Source of the DNA: Gnetum montanum
Lineage: Eukaryota; Streptophyta; Gnetopsida; Gnetales; Gnetaceae
Assembly: GCA_015680685.1 (NCBI GenBank)
Contig: MNCI01009578.1
Location: 121,822 to 185,821 of the forward strand
DNA: 64,000 nt
Direction: 5' to 3'
Shown here: one piece after another, positions 34,791 to 46,969 of the stretch
Layout: each line of letters starts with the position of its first letter
Position numbering within the stretch: the first letter of the stretch is position 1
Notes under the pieces: model-generated
What the model was told of the DNA's origin: nothing
The model's database searches: none
Seen by the model: the letters and a program-made list of their open reading frames with translations, nothing else
Made by a program: the position numbers and the translations under genes

Positions 34791-37700
34791 ATGTCATTAA
34801 GCTAATTAACCATTTTATCTTTCAACTTCATTGAGATAACATCCAACCAATAGGCTGTGAGGGTTTATGACCCCAAGGACCCCATCATAGCTAAATGTAG
34901 GTAATCACTAAGGCTTAAGGGGCAAAACCTAGAATTTTAAAAAGATCAGTACCACTTCATTTGTGAAAAAATTTAGGCTATCATGCTTATTCCTAGGTTG
35001 TAAGTAGAGGTAAAATGGGAGTATGAGTTGATTTACTAAGATGGGAACAAATACATAACTTCCCAATATGATAAGATTTCATTAAAAAATGTATGCGCAC
35101 ATCCTTTCTCAATTAATTGAGATGGATGAAGAGGATGGGAAAGTTAGTTCAAATGAATAATAAGAGAAGGAAGACAAGTTTAGGGCTGAGTTTGAACATG
35201 AGAACCTCATACGATGTCTCTTCTAACAATTGACCCCCAAAGCTACCATGTCCACCTCGAACCCCCTTACCTCTTCCATAGGAAAGATTCTTTAAGCCTC
35301 ACCTCATCCCTATCCAACCATGTTTGGACTAGTGCCTATTATAGTGGCACATCAAACATGACTAGTTTTGCAAGTAATACCATTCCCCATCTCCATGCCT
35401 TTTTCCATGTAGCCATGATCTTCACGATCATCACCAATGGTTGTGATCACCACTCTTCTCTTTTCCACATAGATGGAGCCCATAGTTAGACCTCAAGTGA
35501 TTCAAGGGTGTCATACCTCTTTTATCCCCTTTGTGCCCTAGATACCTATGCAAACTTCTTTTTCATTGTTTAGTCCATCTACAACAATGGTGGTCCAACC
35601 TCTCCCTTTAGTATCATAGTCGATCATGAGGATACAAGCCTCCAAAACTATATCCCAACCTTTCATGCAAACCCCACAACCCACAGGGGCACCTCAAGGA
35701 CTAGGCCAAGCCTTTTAGATGATCTAGGACTCAATAGAAGAGTTACAAAGGCTTAAGGCTTGAACATCTCAGACTATCAAAATAATGAATTTTTATTGGG
35801 ATGATTCCATTAATTCTATGTTCCCACAACTAACTCTTCCCCCATGTGTCCCCATACCACAATTTACTAAGTACAATGGCAAAGGTAACCATAACTTACA
35901 TCTCATAATTGTTTACTCTAAGTACTTGTTACGACAAGCCTGGCCGCACATAATAACATGAATTTTCCCCATATCACTTACAAGAAAAGCCCTAGATTGG
36001 TACCATATGTTACTGTTGGCACATTTTTACCATTTCATGGAACAGGTGGACTTATTTGCAAATGGTGAGGTACAGAATCCTAATGAACTTAAACTGTTCA
36101 AGGAGGATTATGTTCTTTCTTGTAAAGAATTCTACAATAGTTAATTAACCATGAAGTTGGAATAGAAATGAAAATGTTGCTGAATTGAATGTTTTGAAAA
36201 TCAAGGGATAATGACATTGCAATTGGGAATGTTGGCATGAGGGTTTATCTAGAGTCAAAAGAAAATGGTGTATCAATTGTAGATATCTCTCTAGCTTATG
36301 ATAGAGTAGCTCTAGTTACTTTTTNNNNNNNNNNNNNNNNNNNNNNNNNNNNNNNNNNNNNNNNNNNNNNNNNNNNNNNNNNNNNNNNNNNNNNNNNNNN
36401 NNNNNNNNNNNNNNNNNNNNNNNNNNNNNNNNNNNNNNNNNNNNNNNNNNNNGTGAGATATTTTTGAATATGTAACTTCCCTACCTACCTTGGAATCCTA
36501 TAAAAAGGCTTCAAGGGTCAAGGAAGAATATCATTATCATAACATTGGGTCTCACACATCACATTTGGGATCAAAGAAGATTTGTAAAGAAAATTGCTTG
36601 CAAGATGGCTTGCTAGAATAAANTTACTTAGATCCATGGTCACTTAGTCAAACCTTCTCCCAAACTAAGAACATAGAGGATGTTGTAGAAGCCAACCATG
36701 ACCTCTCCTATCTAGTATATAAGAACCAACATATATGAAAGGATAAGGAGAGGGCTAGGAAAAACAATGTAGCGGTGGCCACTATGCAAAAGAAGAGTAA
36801 AATAATAACCCAAGGGCCAAGAATAAACTAACCCAAGGCCCCTGGTAGCAATAACCAAACCTTAACATCTGGGGTCTCTACATCAACTATTGCTAGGCCT
36901 AACTTCAAACACAAGGATCAGTCGAAGTATACCAAGTTATCATTAAGGGCATTAGAAATCCTTAACTAATTATTAAAGAGTGGAAGAACATAGTATAAAA
37001 AATGATGAAAATGGCTATAAGAGTCATGAGATATTATCTAAGATAGCCAAAGACCTCACTCATGCAACCAAAGATGACCTTTAGGTGCTTAGATATTTCA
37101 AACTTCATTGGTTCCATCACTATCATCAACTTTTAGGTAATGATACCAACTTTTGCCTTGTACTAAAAGATGACCTGAAAATGATGATGGATAAGGATGA
37201 ACTAGTGCTTGATGCTTATAACCTACATAGGCCTCAAATTTTTTTGATGCACATCTATAAGAACCCATTGAACGACAACAACATCCTATATACCATAGCA
37301 GCATTGAATGTCAACAATAATCGAAGGCCTACGAGGGAACTATTTGTGATTTGGGTACCTCATCATAAAAAAAAGATGTCCTTCAACTTCCACTAATTCA
37401 AGAAACCCCTTTTTTATAAGGATACCATAACCAACATCCTCTAAAGAGCCTTTGGTAATCAAAGTGCCCCCTCCCATTTCAACCAAGTCAACCCTTACAA
37501 TTGAACAATGACCTCCCATTTTAGCTAATGCAATGACTTCTTTCTATTAAATAATCAAGGATAACAAGAATTCCCCAACAAAAACAATGTAAGAAGCTTG
37601 TGTAGAAGCCAAAACATAAATACAATAAGCAAGATAAGGCATGGAAGGAAGTGGGCCCACTGAAGCCCACTTCCATCTCATCCATGCCCATGAACTCTAC

Positions 37701-38778
37701 TACCCTAGTTGGTTAGACTAGTAAACCATAGGAGGACCCCAAGCCCCAAGGGAAAAGGAAAGAGGCTAAGCCACAACAACCGAAACATGAGGTCCATATT
37801 TTGGAACACATGGAGAATGTTAATAAAAATAGAAATGAAAAGCCCACTATGACCAAAAAAGAATTCCTCAATGTGATGAAATAGGTCAAATGGTTGCCAA
37901 AGCAAATGAATACAATCCTTAGCTTGTATGACCTTATCATGACTTCCATTGCACATTTTGAGGCACTAGTTAAGATGTTCACTTCCATTCTCATTAGCGA
38001 GGACATCCCCACTAGTGAAAAGTCCATCCATGCAGTGATGCTGCTATCTTCACCTAGGGAAGAAATGAAGTTAACATCACTAGCGTTTTGCAACAGTGAA
38101 ATCAAAACCAACCCAGAATATAGCAAAGTAACCATGACTTTTCTTTTTATAATGATAAGGATATGAAAATATAAAGTTCATAGGGCACATGTTGAAGGTG
38201 GAGCTACAATGAATGTAATACCCTATACCATCATTGAATATTTAGGCCTAATAGAACATATACAACACATGTCAACATTAGCTCTTAAATCCTTTAATGG
38301 ACCGCAAGTTCTATCAAGAGATCTATTTCTTTAGACTTTGTGGTAAGGGGAGTAATTCCCCACAATGGCCAACTTCTTGGTAGTGGAGGAAACACCAGGA
38401 TTTAACATTCTCTTTTGAAGGCCTTGGCTAGCTTAGTTATGAGCTATTTTCTTACCCATCCACCAAGAAATTCACCTACCTTATGAGGGAGTTGAAATAA
38501 TCATTCATGGTGACAGCATGGTCCATGTAGCAATCAACAACATTGATATAGAATAGGGGTCCAAAGTGGAGTTTTAGGAAGAAAATTCTTTCCACAAAGT
38601 TAAGAATCCCAATAGAGTAGAAGAGGCCAAAACCAATAATGATGGACCTAGGGATGATATATGGGTAGAGCTCCTCTTCAACATCATTAGTGAGGAAGAT
38701 GGGGAGTACAAGCTTGTGCAATATGGACCATATAAATTTTCTAATTTCTCAAATATTAGAAAACATTTATACAAGTAA
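34791..38778 (+). pseudogene. gag-protease of element C (decayed, interrupted)
   Basis: Same product as 1801-5445. ATG at 34791; the stop TAA at 38776 is preceded by 'IRKHLYK', as in A. Gag is readable up to 'RKALDWYHMLL' (~36015), is replaced by unrelated sequence to 36622, and resumes at 'DPWSLSQTFSQTKN'. The linker region 'LSLYDLIMTSIAHFEALVKM' (37921) and protease ('GGATMNVIPYTIIEYLGLIE', then 'FLVVEETPGFNIL', 'HLPYEG') follow. The first Asp of the DDG box of relatives is Glu here (VEGGAT), so the active site is damaged. Stops are shared in position with A at codons 38 and 62. Confidence 0.85.
36016..36622. other. Non-gag segment with assembly gap inside element C gag
   Basis: Gag similarity stops near 36016 and resumes after the undetermined base at 36623. 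The segment contains a 128-base N run (36325-36452). Its left part has a short open stretch ('DLFANGEVQNPNELKLFKED') and its right part another ('GVSIVDISLAYDRVAL'), neither of which I can place. It may be a small insertion or a wrongly joined piece. Confidence 0.6.
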
Positions 38779-39059
38779 TGTGCACCTTTGATCTACTTGC
38801 CCTATGCACTTATAGCCATGTAGCCATTTTTACTTATAGCCTTGTAGCCTAGTTAACACCTTATTTGTATGCACCATCTTCTTTTACTTTATGTTAATTT
38901 TAATTTGCATGTAGCCTAAATTTTACCTTTTTTTTTTTTTACTTTTAAGGCCTTTTTCCTTTCTTAGAACCCTAAATCTAAAAATTTCATAAAAAATTTA
39001 AAACTAGAAAAAATCCATAAAAATTTTAAAATATAAAATTGACAAAAAAATGTTTTCCT

Positions 39060-39345
39060 TTGTAAGCAACATAGGGCTTACCATGGCCTAAAACTAGAAG
39101 ATTCCAATGTTCACCATGGCCTAAAACTCACAATATTCTAGGCGATGCCATGGCCTAAAACTAGAAACATCCAAGGATCTACCATGGCCTAACATTAACA
39201 ACATCATAGGGCCTTCTATGGCCTCAAACTAGCAACATCCCATGGCCCACTACGATCTTAAACTGGCAAACATTGTACGGCCTACCATGGCCTTAGATTG
39301 GAAAATAGCACATGTCCCACCATGGCCTAAAATTGGCAAAACATC
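39060..39345 (+). repeat. ~35-bp tandem repeats downstream of protease (element C)
   Basis: Eight units of 'accatggcctaaaactagca' type start near 39076, 39113, 39148, 39181, 39217, 39251, 39286 and 39321 (spacing 33-37). Sequence 38779-39059 and 39346-39725 is AT-rich with nothing recognised. Confidence 0.8.
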
Positions 39346-39725
39346 ATAACTTATTTTTATTTTAGTCTATAACCCTATTGCCTAGGCAATTTTACCTTTT
39401 GATTACATCATAACCATGTGAGATAACCAACATAGCTCAATGGCCTAAGAAAAAATGTATAACACATGACATATTTAAAACATTCAATATTATAGAACCA
39501 TAATTCTAGAATGATCTAACCGAAACCAAATCTTAAATATAATAAATAGAATGTCTAAAACATGATAATCATAGCCATATAATATGGAAAAATTTTAAAG
39601 AATAAAACATAAAATAAGAAAATAAGAAAACCATCCAATGAACTAAATCATTGGGTAAGACTAGCAATGACAACATCAAAGTAAATGTGATCAATAGAAT
39701 AACTAAAAGTAGATAAGTGGTGGTG

Positions 39726-42700
39726 CTAGAAGGCATCAGGAAGAGGTTGAGGGTCATCTCCACCCTCACCACTAGGGCTGACAGTATCACTTGGTTCTTG
39801 TAGCATAATAACATAATAACAATTAGTAACCAAGCCAACAACTTACACAAAAAAAAAAATACATGACAAAATCATAGAACAAAAAAACCTGAGGGGACTC
39901 TAGCATGATGTACTCTAGTGAAAGATATTGAAGTCAAACCTCCAAATGATGGAGGATTTGGTCTTCCATCATGTTGGCCAAATCCACATCCTGAAGATTA
40001 ATACCTATGAGGATGTTACTCTTGTCAACCTCTGTCTACATAGGTGACTTTTGTGACAATGTAGCAATAGATACCTCACTCGTAGTGATAGATATCTAAG
40101 GAGTAGGTAATACAGCCATAGTGAAAATATCTCCAAAGAGTTTAAAGTTAATTTTAACTTTGATCCCCTTTATGAACAATCTCATCCTTCAACCACTTAA
40201 GATAAGATTCATGTTCAACCTTATACTTCTTTTTGCGATCTTTCTATGCTCAACCCTACTCTAGGACCCAAGCATAGTTATCCTTCCACTCTTTGGCCTT
40301 GTGGGTGATTAGGTCCATCTGTAACCACCACTCTCACATCTCTTTGGCAAGGGAAACCTTATCATGGATGACATTATAGTAATGGGCCTATGTGATCTTC
40401 TTAGTTCATAAAGACTATGTGTTAGTCACTTGGATTTCAACAAAAGCCTTATGATCTTGTAGATCATTGATCACATAAGCCTATCTCCTAGACTCTTCCT
40501 TTAAAGCCACAACTTATTCCCATATGGATTTGTTGGACTATTGAAATTTCAAGATTAGTTGCACTTTCATACAAATTTCTTGGAACATTTTCTACTTTAG
40601 CAGGAAGTCTAGGTAAGGATTCTATCTTCATGTCACCATTAGAGTCCCACACAACCTTAGACATTATAAACAATGTAATCGTTAAATACACATAAGCATA
40701 ATTTGCAACAAGAATGGCTATAAAAAAAAGCATGTGACCAATATACCTATAAAAAACCTATATAAAATAATTAAATTCAAATAAAATGAATTTTTTATCA
40801 ATTTTAGAAGTAACTTGTTGCAACTGATCGATGATATCCTTAGCTACTTTGTGCATGAACTTTACCTTATCTAGAATCTCTATCCATGGTTTCATGCAAA
40901 ATGTAGAAGTAGAGGCATCTTTTTGGGGCTTGGTAGCTACAAGTATAACAGTTAAAAAATGATTAAAATGAAACTTAAACATAAAAGCAATAAGATATAA
41001 AACAACATAAAAGCATATGTATACTTGGCTTCTCCTCCTCATCTAGGATGATGACTAGGGGTTCCCTTGGTAATGGTTTACCAAATAGGATGTCCAGGTT
41101 AACTAATGCAATGTTGGCCAACCCCTCCTCCTAGTGAGGCTATAGAAGTACCTCCTTCAAGCATCTTTTCTTGACCATTGCTATTGCAACTTGGGTCACC
41201 AATTCTTATTATTTATCTACAAGAATAATAAACACAAAATGTTAGAACAACTTGACATATTTCACATAATAAAAAATAACAACAAAGCCTTAAAACATAA
41301 AACATAGAGTAACCTAAGTATAAACCAAAATTAGAGCATATTTGTAACTAGCCCATGTGTTTAGCCAAACTTAAGTGTAATCCTCCTCTTGGAAGGTTGC
41401 TCAGTGGCTAGTGCTGCTTCTTCTACCATGGGTTTCCTTCACTTCACTTTAGCTACCCCATTAGCTTTAGCACATAACTCCTTTGCCCTCTCAACATTGA
41501 CCCACTTAACATGAGGCTCAATCCCCATGTTGTTAGGGAAAGCACAACGCCTACTACTAACTTCCTTAGTGATGATAGATAGTAATTCCCCAACATCCTT
41601 CGATGGGTTCTATGCCTACATGGTTGAATAAATGTGCTTTATCAAAGGCCTAGAGAGTTGGGATGTATCTTGTCTCATCCATTTCCCATCTCTCCTCACC
41701 ACTAAGAACTCTATGAATCTCCTCAAATATGCCACAAAGAATGCATAATGCATGTGGCATATTGTGATGAGATCCTCACAGAGTTTAAGGATGTCATCCC
41801 ATAATCTAGAGGCCAAGTCAGTAGCCCAGTTAAACTGAGCACCTTCTGTTAGGACCTTCATCATGGTCCATGCCTAGGTGATGTCGATTACCTTCTTCTA
41901 TTATAACATATTTGGGAAGGAATAGGATCTAAATAATGGATAGGGTTCCCTTTATTTTGGTACTTGGAAATTCTCCAAGGCCAACCCAAAATGATTATGA
42001 CAAGCACCCAACCATGACTACACCTCCTCTCAATGGCCAGCCTCTGTTGGTTTGGTGGAAACTTTCATATTTTTAGTGGAAACACCAAAGAGGTCAAAGA
42101 AGGTAGCCTTATTAATGGGCAAGGTTATCAACACATTATGAGCCTTGCTAATGAACGTCTTGGCTCTTTCATTGAAGGAGTCAATAATGTTCATCATCTT
42201 AGCAGCAAGGATGGTTAGACTAGGGGCCATGAAAGGATGAAACAAACTTGCATGAATAATTCTCTCTTGAATATTTCTAGGTGTCCTTTTAGTTAACCAA
42301 GATTGTGCTAATTCCACCTCACTAAATTTCAATATGAGAATCTTCGTAGGACATCCTAAAATACCCAAGGTGATGCTAGAGGAGGTGGAAGCCCCTACAA
42401 GATAATAGAAATAGCTAGTTAGCTTAGGTATAGACACATCACGCATAACCAAAATATAATCAATACAAACCAAAACCATACAAATAAAAACCATGAAAGA
42501 ACCTAATCTCAAAATATCCTAGAATCATGTAAGTAAATAAATAGACAAGAAAATTTTCATCTTTCTTACCTTTCTTCTTTCTACTTGATGAGGGTTGTGT
42601 AGAGGTCCTAGAGGTGGTACCCTCTTCTAAAATGCATTCAGGGATCATCCATCAACTGTGTGCTATCTTAGTGGCTATGCACCTCTTAAATATTGAAGCA

Positions 42701-43035
42701 AAGATGTTGGTGTATTTGTCAAAATATTCCTTTAATTAATCAGCCACTATAGTCCTTATTATTGGGCTTTTGATAAATTCACTCACTATGGTTTGAGCCA
42801 CTGCGAGGATTTGATCATTATTGATCAAACCTTGGTCACTAACCCTATACCTATAGGATATTTATAGAAACCAATAAGTTATGGAAGAATAGGTAAACCA
42901 AATAAACTAAAAATATAACAAATTTTTCACAACTACACTTACCCTTCCAAATGGTACATAGTGTCAGGAGGATTCTGAAACAATGTGTGGGCCTAGTGTG
43001 CCACCATCAGAGTGTTCTCAAAACAGTGTACTAAC
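39726..43035 (-). pseudogene. Antisense multi-exon gene inside element C (unknown protein)
   Basis: Second copy of the gene at 6240-11681, missing its first exons. On the minus strand: exon to 42943 ('NTLMV..', 'TMYHLEG' then GTAAGT), intron 42851-42942, exon 42850-42570 ('NNDQILAVAQTIVSEF' ... 'SSSRKKK', donor GTAAGA), intron 42395-42569, exon from 42394 ('ASTSSSITLGILG', 'LILKFSEVELAQSWL', 'RLWDDILKLCEDL') to ~41390. The next exons are 41216-41025 ('EEEKP', donor GTATAC), 40936-~40805 ('FCMKPWIEILDKVKFMHK', donor lost), ~40650-~39900 ('VVWDSNGDMKIESLPRL', 'DHKAFVEIQVTNT'), and a final exon ending 'GEGGDDPQPLPDAF' with stop at 39726-39728. Exon order, intron places and residues match copy A. 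Function unknown. Confidence 0.75.
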
Positions 43036-43132
43036 AGAAATTTGGCATTTTTTATTTTTGGAATACTTGGTGGGTCCCTTTAGTACCTATTGCAACTAGA
43101 AAAATAAATCATTGAAAAACCAATGGATCTAG
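43036..43132. other. Unassigned 97 bp between element C and element D
   Basis: After 'cagagtgttctcaaaac' the similarity to element A is lost. No feature is recognised. The last five bases TCTAG would be the left target duplication of element D. Confidence 0.4.
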
Positions 43133-43754
43133 TGTAGCAGCCTCAACCCTAAATTCCTAGGGTGTCCAAAAAAATGAGATTCAAGGTGCCTTGGATAGTC
43201 CAACGTATCACCTAAGGACTTATAAAATGCAAAACAAATGATGTAAATAATAATGAAAAAATTACAGATCTATAGAATGGAAAAATAAATGCAATTTGCA
43301 CATAAAAATAAAACTTTAAAATTTGATTAAAATAATAAAGGAAGAGTTCTAGAAATGTGTATAATAAATGCCCATGAAAAACAAAGGAGGGTTCATTAAG
43401 GTAGGAGTTGAAGGCTCATTGAAGCTGATGTGATCTATTCCATGATCTAAATACCAAGCCACTCTTAATGTGTTTGAATCTCCTCTACTACAAATTGTAT
43501 ATTTGCAATTTGGATTACTACTAGAGGATGAGAAAAGTGAGAAATTTTGGCTACTAGATTATCCACGTTGGGGGTTGGAAGTCCCAGAAATGTAGCATTG
43601 ACCCAAAAAGTTCATAATTCTTAAGGCTATAATGCATCCACACTAGGGTTCAATAGAATGTAAACATGGGAGATTGCAAGAGCTCTTCAGTACTTGAAAA
43701 TGCCCAAGTATGGAATTGTGAAAATTGTGAGAACCAATGTCAAGGTTATTATAT

Positions 43755-44929
43755 TGTTCAAAAATGTCAGTGGCTGGAACACCAAGAGGTTCATGAGTGT
43801 ATAGCCTAACCATGAATTTGTGTGAGGGCCATGTTGGGAAATAGAAACAAGGTGCCCTGAACAATCTTGTTAATCAGACAGGGACTTACATGGTGTTAAA
43901 ATGACTATGTGTGAGAAGGGTTTATATTGCATTATGTGTAGATACCGAGACTGGCTAAGCTAGAGCATAGTGGGATCTCTCGACCTAAGAACAGTGATGT
44001 AAATGTGCAAATACATATGGAAAAGTGAGAAAATATAAGTGTTATGTTGAATAACAAAGAGAAATGCTTGAGAAATATAATAGAATTTGAGAATAGAATT
44101 GCACCACCCCAAAAGAAGGAGCATAGCTACTTCCAAAAGGGTATCAAAAGGTACACAATGTATAATAGGAACAATGGGAGCGTAGTTACAATCTTGGTGG
44201 TGTTGGTCCATGAAGTTTGACGCTTGCTATGATGAATTGTGCCCATTAGATTGGCCACCGTAGTGTACCATGCAATGTTCTGGAGGGCTGCAATGAAGTT
44301 GTGGTGTACCATGCAATGCAGGGTTGCAATGGGGCTGCAGTGTACCATGCAATGCAAGGCTGCAATAGAATTGCAGTATACCATGCAATGCAAGGCTGCA
44401 ATAGAATTGCAGTGTACCATGCAGTGCAAGGCTATAATGAGGTTGTTGTGTGGTGTGCCCTGGGTCTCATTTGCCCATGGAGCTAAGTGCCAAGATGCCA
44501 AAGTGCCAAATTCTAGATGAAAGTGGAAACTACCCCACTGGTGAAAACTGCAAAATTGATGTCCCATGCTAGGTACATTGGATATGCTCTAGATTGTAGT
44601 AGGGGAAATGGGAGCATAGCACAACAATTAGAAAGATTTTCATGCAACTACTATTGACACTTAGAAAAATTTTGGATTTGACACTTAGACAAATTTGCAG
44701 GAAGTGCCATCATTTTGACACTTAGAAAAATTTTGCAAATTTGGTAGTTGGAGTTGACTAAACTCAACACTTAGAAACATTTGGGAAAAGTGCCACCATT
44801 TTAACACTTTGCCAAATTTGTAGTTGAGATGGTGAGAACTGAAATTTTGTGATGTTTCAATGGCCCCTCTTTGTTGACATCTAGATGAGTTCCCCAAAAG
44901 ACATCGACAAAGAATTGCAAAACACTACA
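43755..44929 (-). repeat. 3' LTR of element E
   Basis: 1175 bp. Left edge TGTTCAAAAATGTC; right edge CACTACA. It contains five 36-bp units ('gtgtaccatgcaatgcaagg..', 44263-44450), five 'gacacttagaaaaattt' motifs (44645-44820) and the terminal hairpin 44848-44929 (outer arms TGTGATGTTT / AAACACTACA). ORFs across the 36-bp units arise because 36 is a multiple of three and are not genes. Confidence 0.85.
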
Positions 44930-46969
44930 GTAGACATGACATGAACATCACTTGCCAGTACCTAATCAGGTATCATTTTACCATGCTCAAGAGTGTTGTG
45001 GATAAGGTATATTGGGGCAAAGTGTGTAGGCGATGTGCTAGGAAGATCAAATGCAAGCAGAGGAAATAAAATGCAAATAGTGTATCCTGATGTAAGATGT
45101 GAAGTTAGCACAACTGACAATGACCATGGCATGAAGTGGCTTGCCCTTGAAACATTAACCTCTTTTCAAAGTGCTTATGAGAGAGTCAAATTCAATCCAA
45201 GGCTAGGATAGTTATGAAGATATAGCATTGTTAATTTGCTTGGGGATGTGATTCTTCCCTTTCTTTCTTTCTTTTTTTTTTCTTTACTTTGCTACGAGGT
45301 GAACCTCTATTGGGTTCAGCTTACTGCTGAATGCTAGCTGCAAGTTGGCCATCAAGTAGATGGACTTTGTTTTGATGCAATCACATTGCATCTATACGAT
45401 AGGTGTTTTCTCATAGGAATGAGTTGTGTTACATCCACTTGGGCTTTGATCAGCCAACAAAGGCTCCCCATGGGATGAGTTGTGTTACATCTACCATGGG
45501 TTCTACAATTGACATGAGGAGAATGCCATGTGCGTAACAATGCATATGCATCAAAGGGATGTGTAATCATGAGTATGTAGGGGATGAGAGGCTATTGGGA
45601 TGAAGGAGCAGATGTGTATAGATTGTAATGGGATGAGGGGGATGTACACTCTTGAGTGATTTAACTAGTTCAATCATGCACATTGGAGCAATGTAGCGAC
45701 TTACTGCTACGATGAGATGCATCTTTGCATGACTACCTCCAAGGATTCATCCTACAAACACAACTCCAAGAAGACAAGAAAACCACATAACATGAAATGT
45801 AAATCAACTACTAGATGTAGAGATGCTACAAGTGGTGGATGTGAAGATGTTGCAAATGTGTCAAATGTTGTGCTAGTTGTAAGTGTTTAGAAAGCTAGTG
45901 AAAGTGCTAGTGTGATGATGTTGTGAGTGCTCCAAAGGCTGCACTGATGGTAGGTGCTTCAAAAGATTAGAAAAATGGTGTGAGGTAATGATGTTATAAT
46001 GCACAAACTTAGTTTAAGGTCCAAGTAGACCATGGGGTGCTAGTTCATAGTCCAAGCATTGTGTTGTATGCTAGTTTAACATTGTAGCAGATGAGCTATT
46101 ATGCTAGTTTAACATCATGACCCAAGGATGATATGTGTCAATTTATAGTCATAGCAGAATACTACAGTAGTTTATAGTCATAGTGGATTGTATATGCCAA
46201 GTTTTTGTGTCATGGCAGACAATTGCTAACCTTGCTTATGTAAGGTGTAATGCTGCATGTGTAGTCATGCTATGTGCCTACAAGATCCTACAAAAATCAA
46301 CTAGAAAAACAACATCAAGTGGCAACTGTGTAACAAAGTTAAAATGCACAAATGAAAGGAAGGCAATGCAAAAAGTAATAGTTTTAGGAAATTCTAGGCC
46401 ATGGGCTAGTTTAAGGCCTTTTTGGGCCATGTGTTTTTGTAGTTTTATAATTTTTTTGGATTTTTATGTGGTTTTTAAAATGTTTTTCAAATGTAATGCA
46501 TAAACTAAGTGGATGGATGCATAAACAAAGTAGAAATATGTAAACAAAGCAAATTAGTGTGTAAACTAGGGAAGCAAGTGAAATGTAAATGCATGAACAA
46601 ATGCAACATAAGCAAAAACCAAAAATGCATGCCCCATGAAGGAAAGGGGTAAGTAGGTGCTTAGCATGTTTTTAGCCAACGAAAAGTCTTGATCATGTAG
46701 TTGCTTCCTAATTGAGTGTGGATTAGGGGGTGTGCAAGGCTTAGGATCCTCTGGAGGCTATTGGCTTCAACCACTCATTCAAGTGTATTAGCCTTAGGCA
46801 TTACATTGGTTGCCATGGGTGCATCACCAAGAAACTCCATCTTTGACACTTGCACCATGTCTATGTTATGGATAGCCAGAGAGAAGGCATTATCACCATG
46901 GATGATAACTTGATCATCTTCATATCGAAGGTGAATTTCTTGGTGGATGGGACAAGAGGTTGCCCATAG
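44930..46969 (-). other. 3' untranslated part of element E
   Basis: No coding similarity. It holds a strong purine run on the minus strand (plus strand TTTC/T run, ~45255-45285), a block shared with element F ('caaacacaactccaagaaga', 45755 and 59877), and a loose set of 'gctagtttaacat.gtagcaga' repeats (46000-46200) that look like the boundary motif. No tRNA or other RNA gene is seen. Confidence 0.6.

Larger units (their letters stand above)
32462..43132 (+). mobile_element. Element C: second copy of the A-type element, 3' half missing
   Basis: LTR (32462-34021), primer-site motif, leader, gag-protease (34791-38778), boundary repeats (39060-39345) and the antisense gene (39726-43035), in the same order and spacing as element A. 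Similarity to A ends at ~43035, and element D begins at 43133 after the 5 bp TCTAG. RT and integrase are absent from the window; they may lie beyond element D. Confidence 0.8.

Noticed and set aside
36237-36467. ORF of 76 codons across the N run
   Set aside because: More than half of its length is undetermined sequence.
44239-44567. ORFs of 93 and 146 codons with repeated 'YHAMQGCN'-like or mirror motifs
   Set aside because: They result from a 36-bp tandem repeat in an LTR, which keeps frames open on both strands. No start context or conservation in the other LTR copy.
45245-45290. Purine-rich run (minus strand) as the polypurine tract of element E
   Set aside because: It lies ~320 bp from the LTR border set by alignment; no comparable tract is found at that place in A, D or F. 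Left undecided rather than called.
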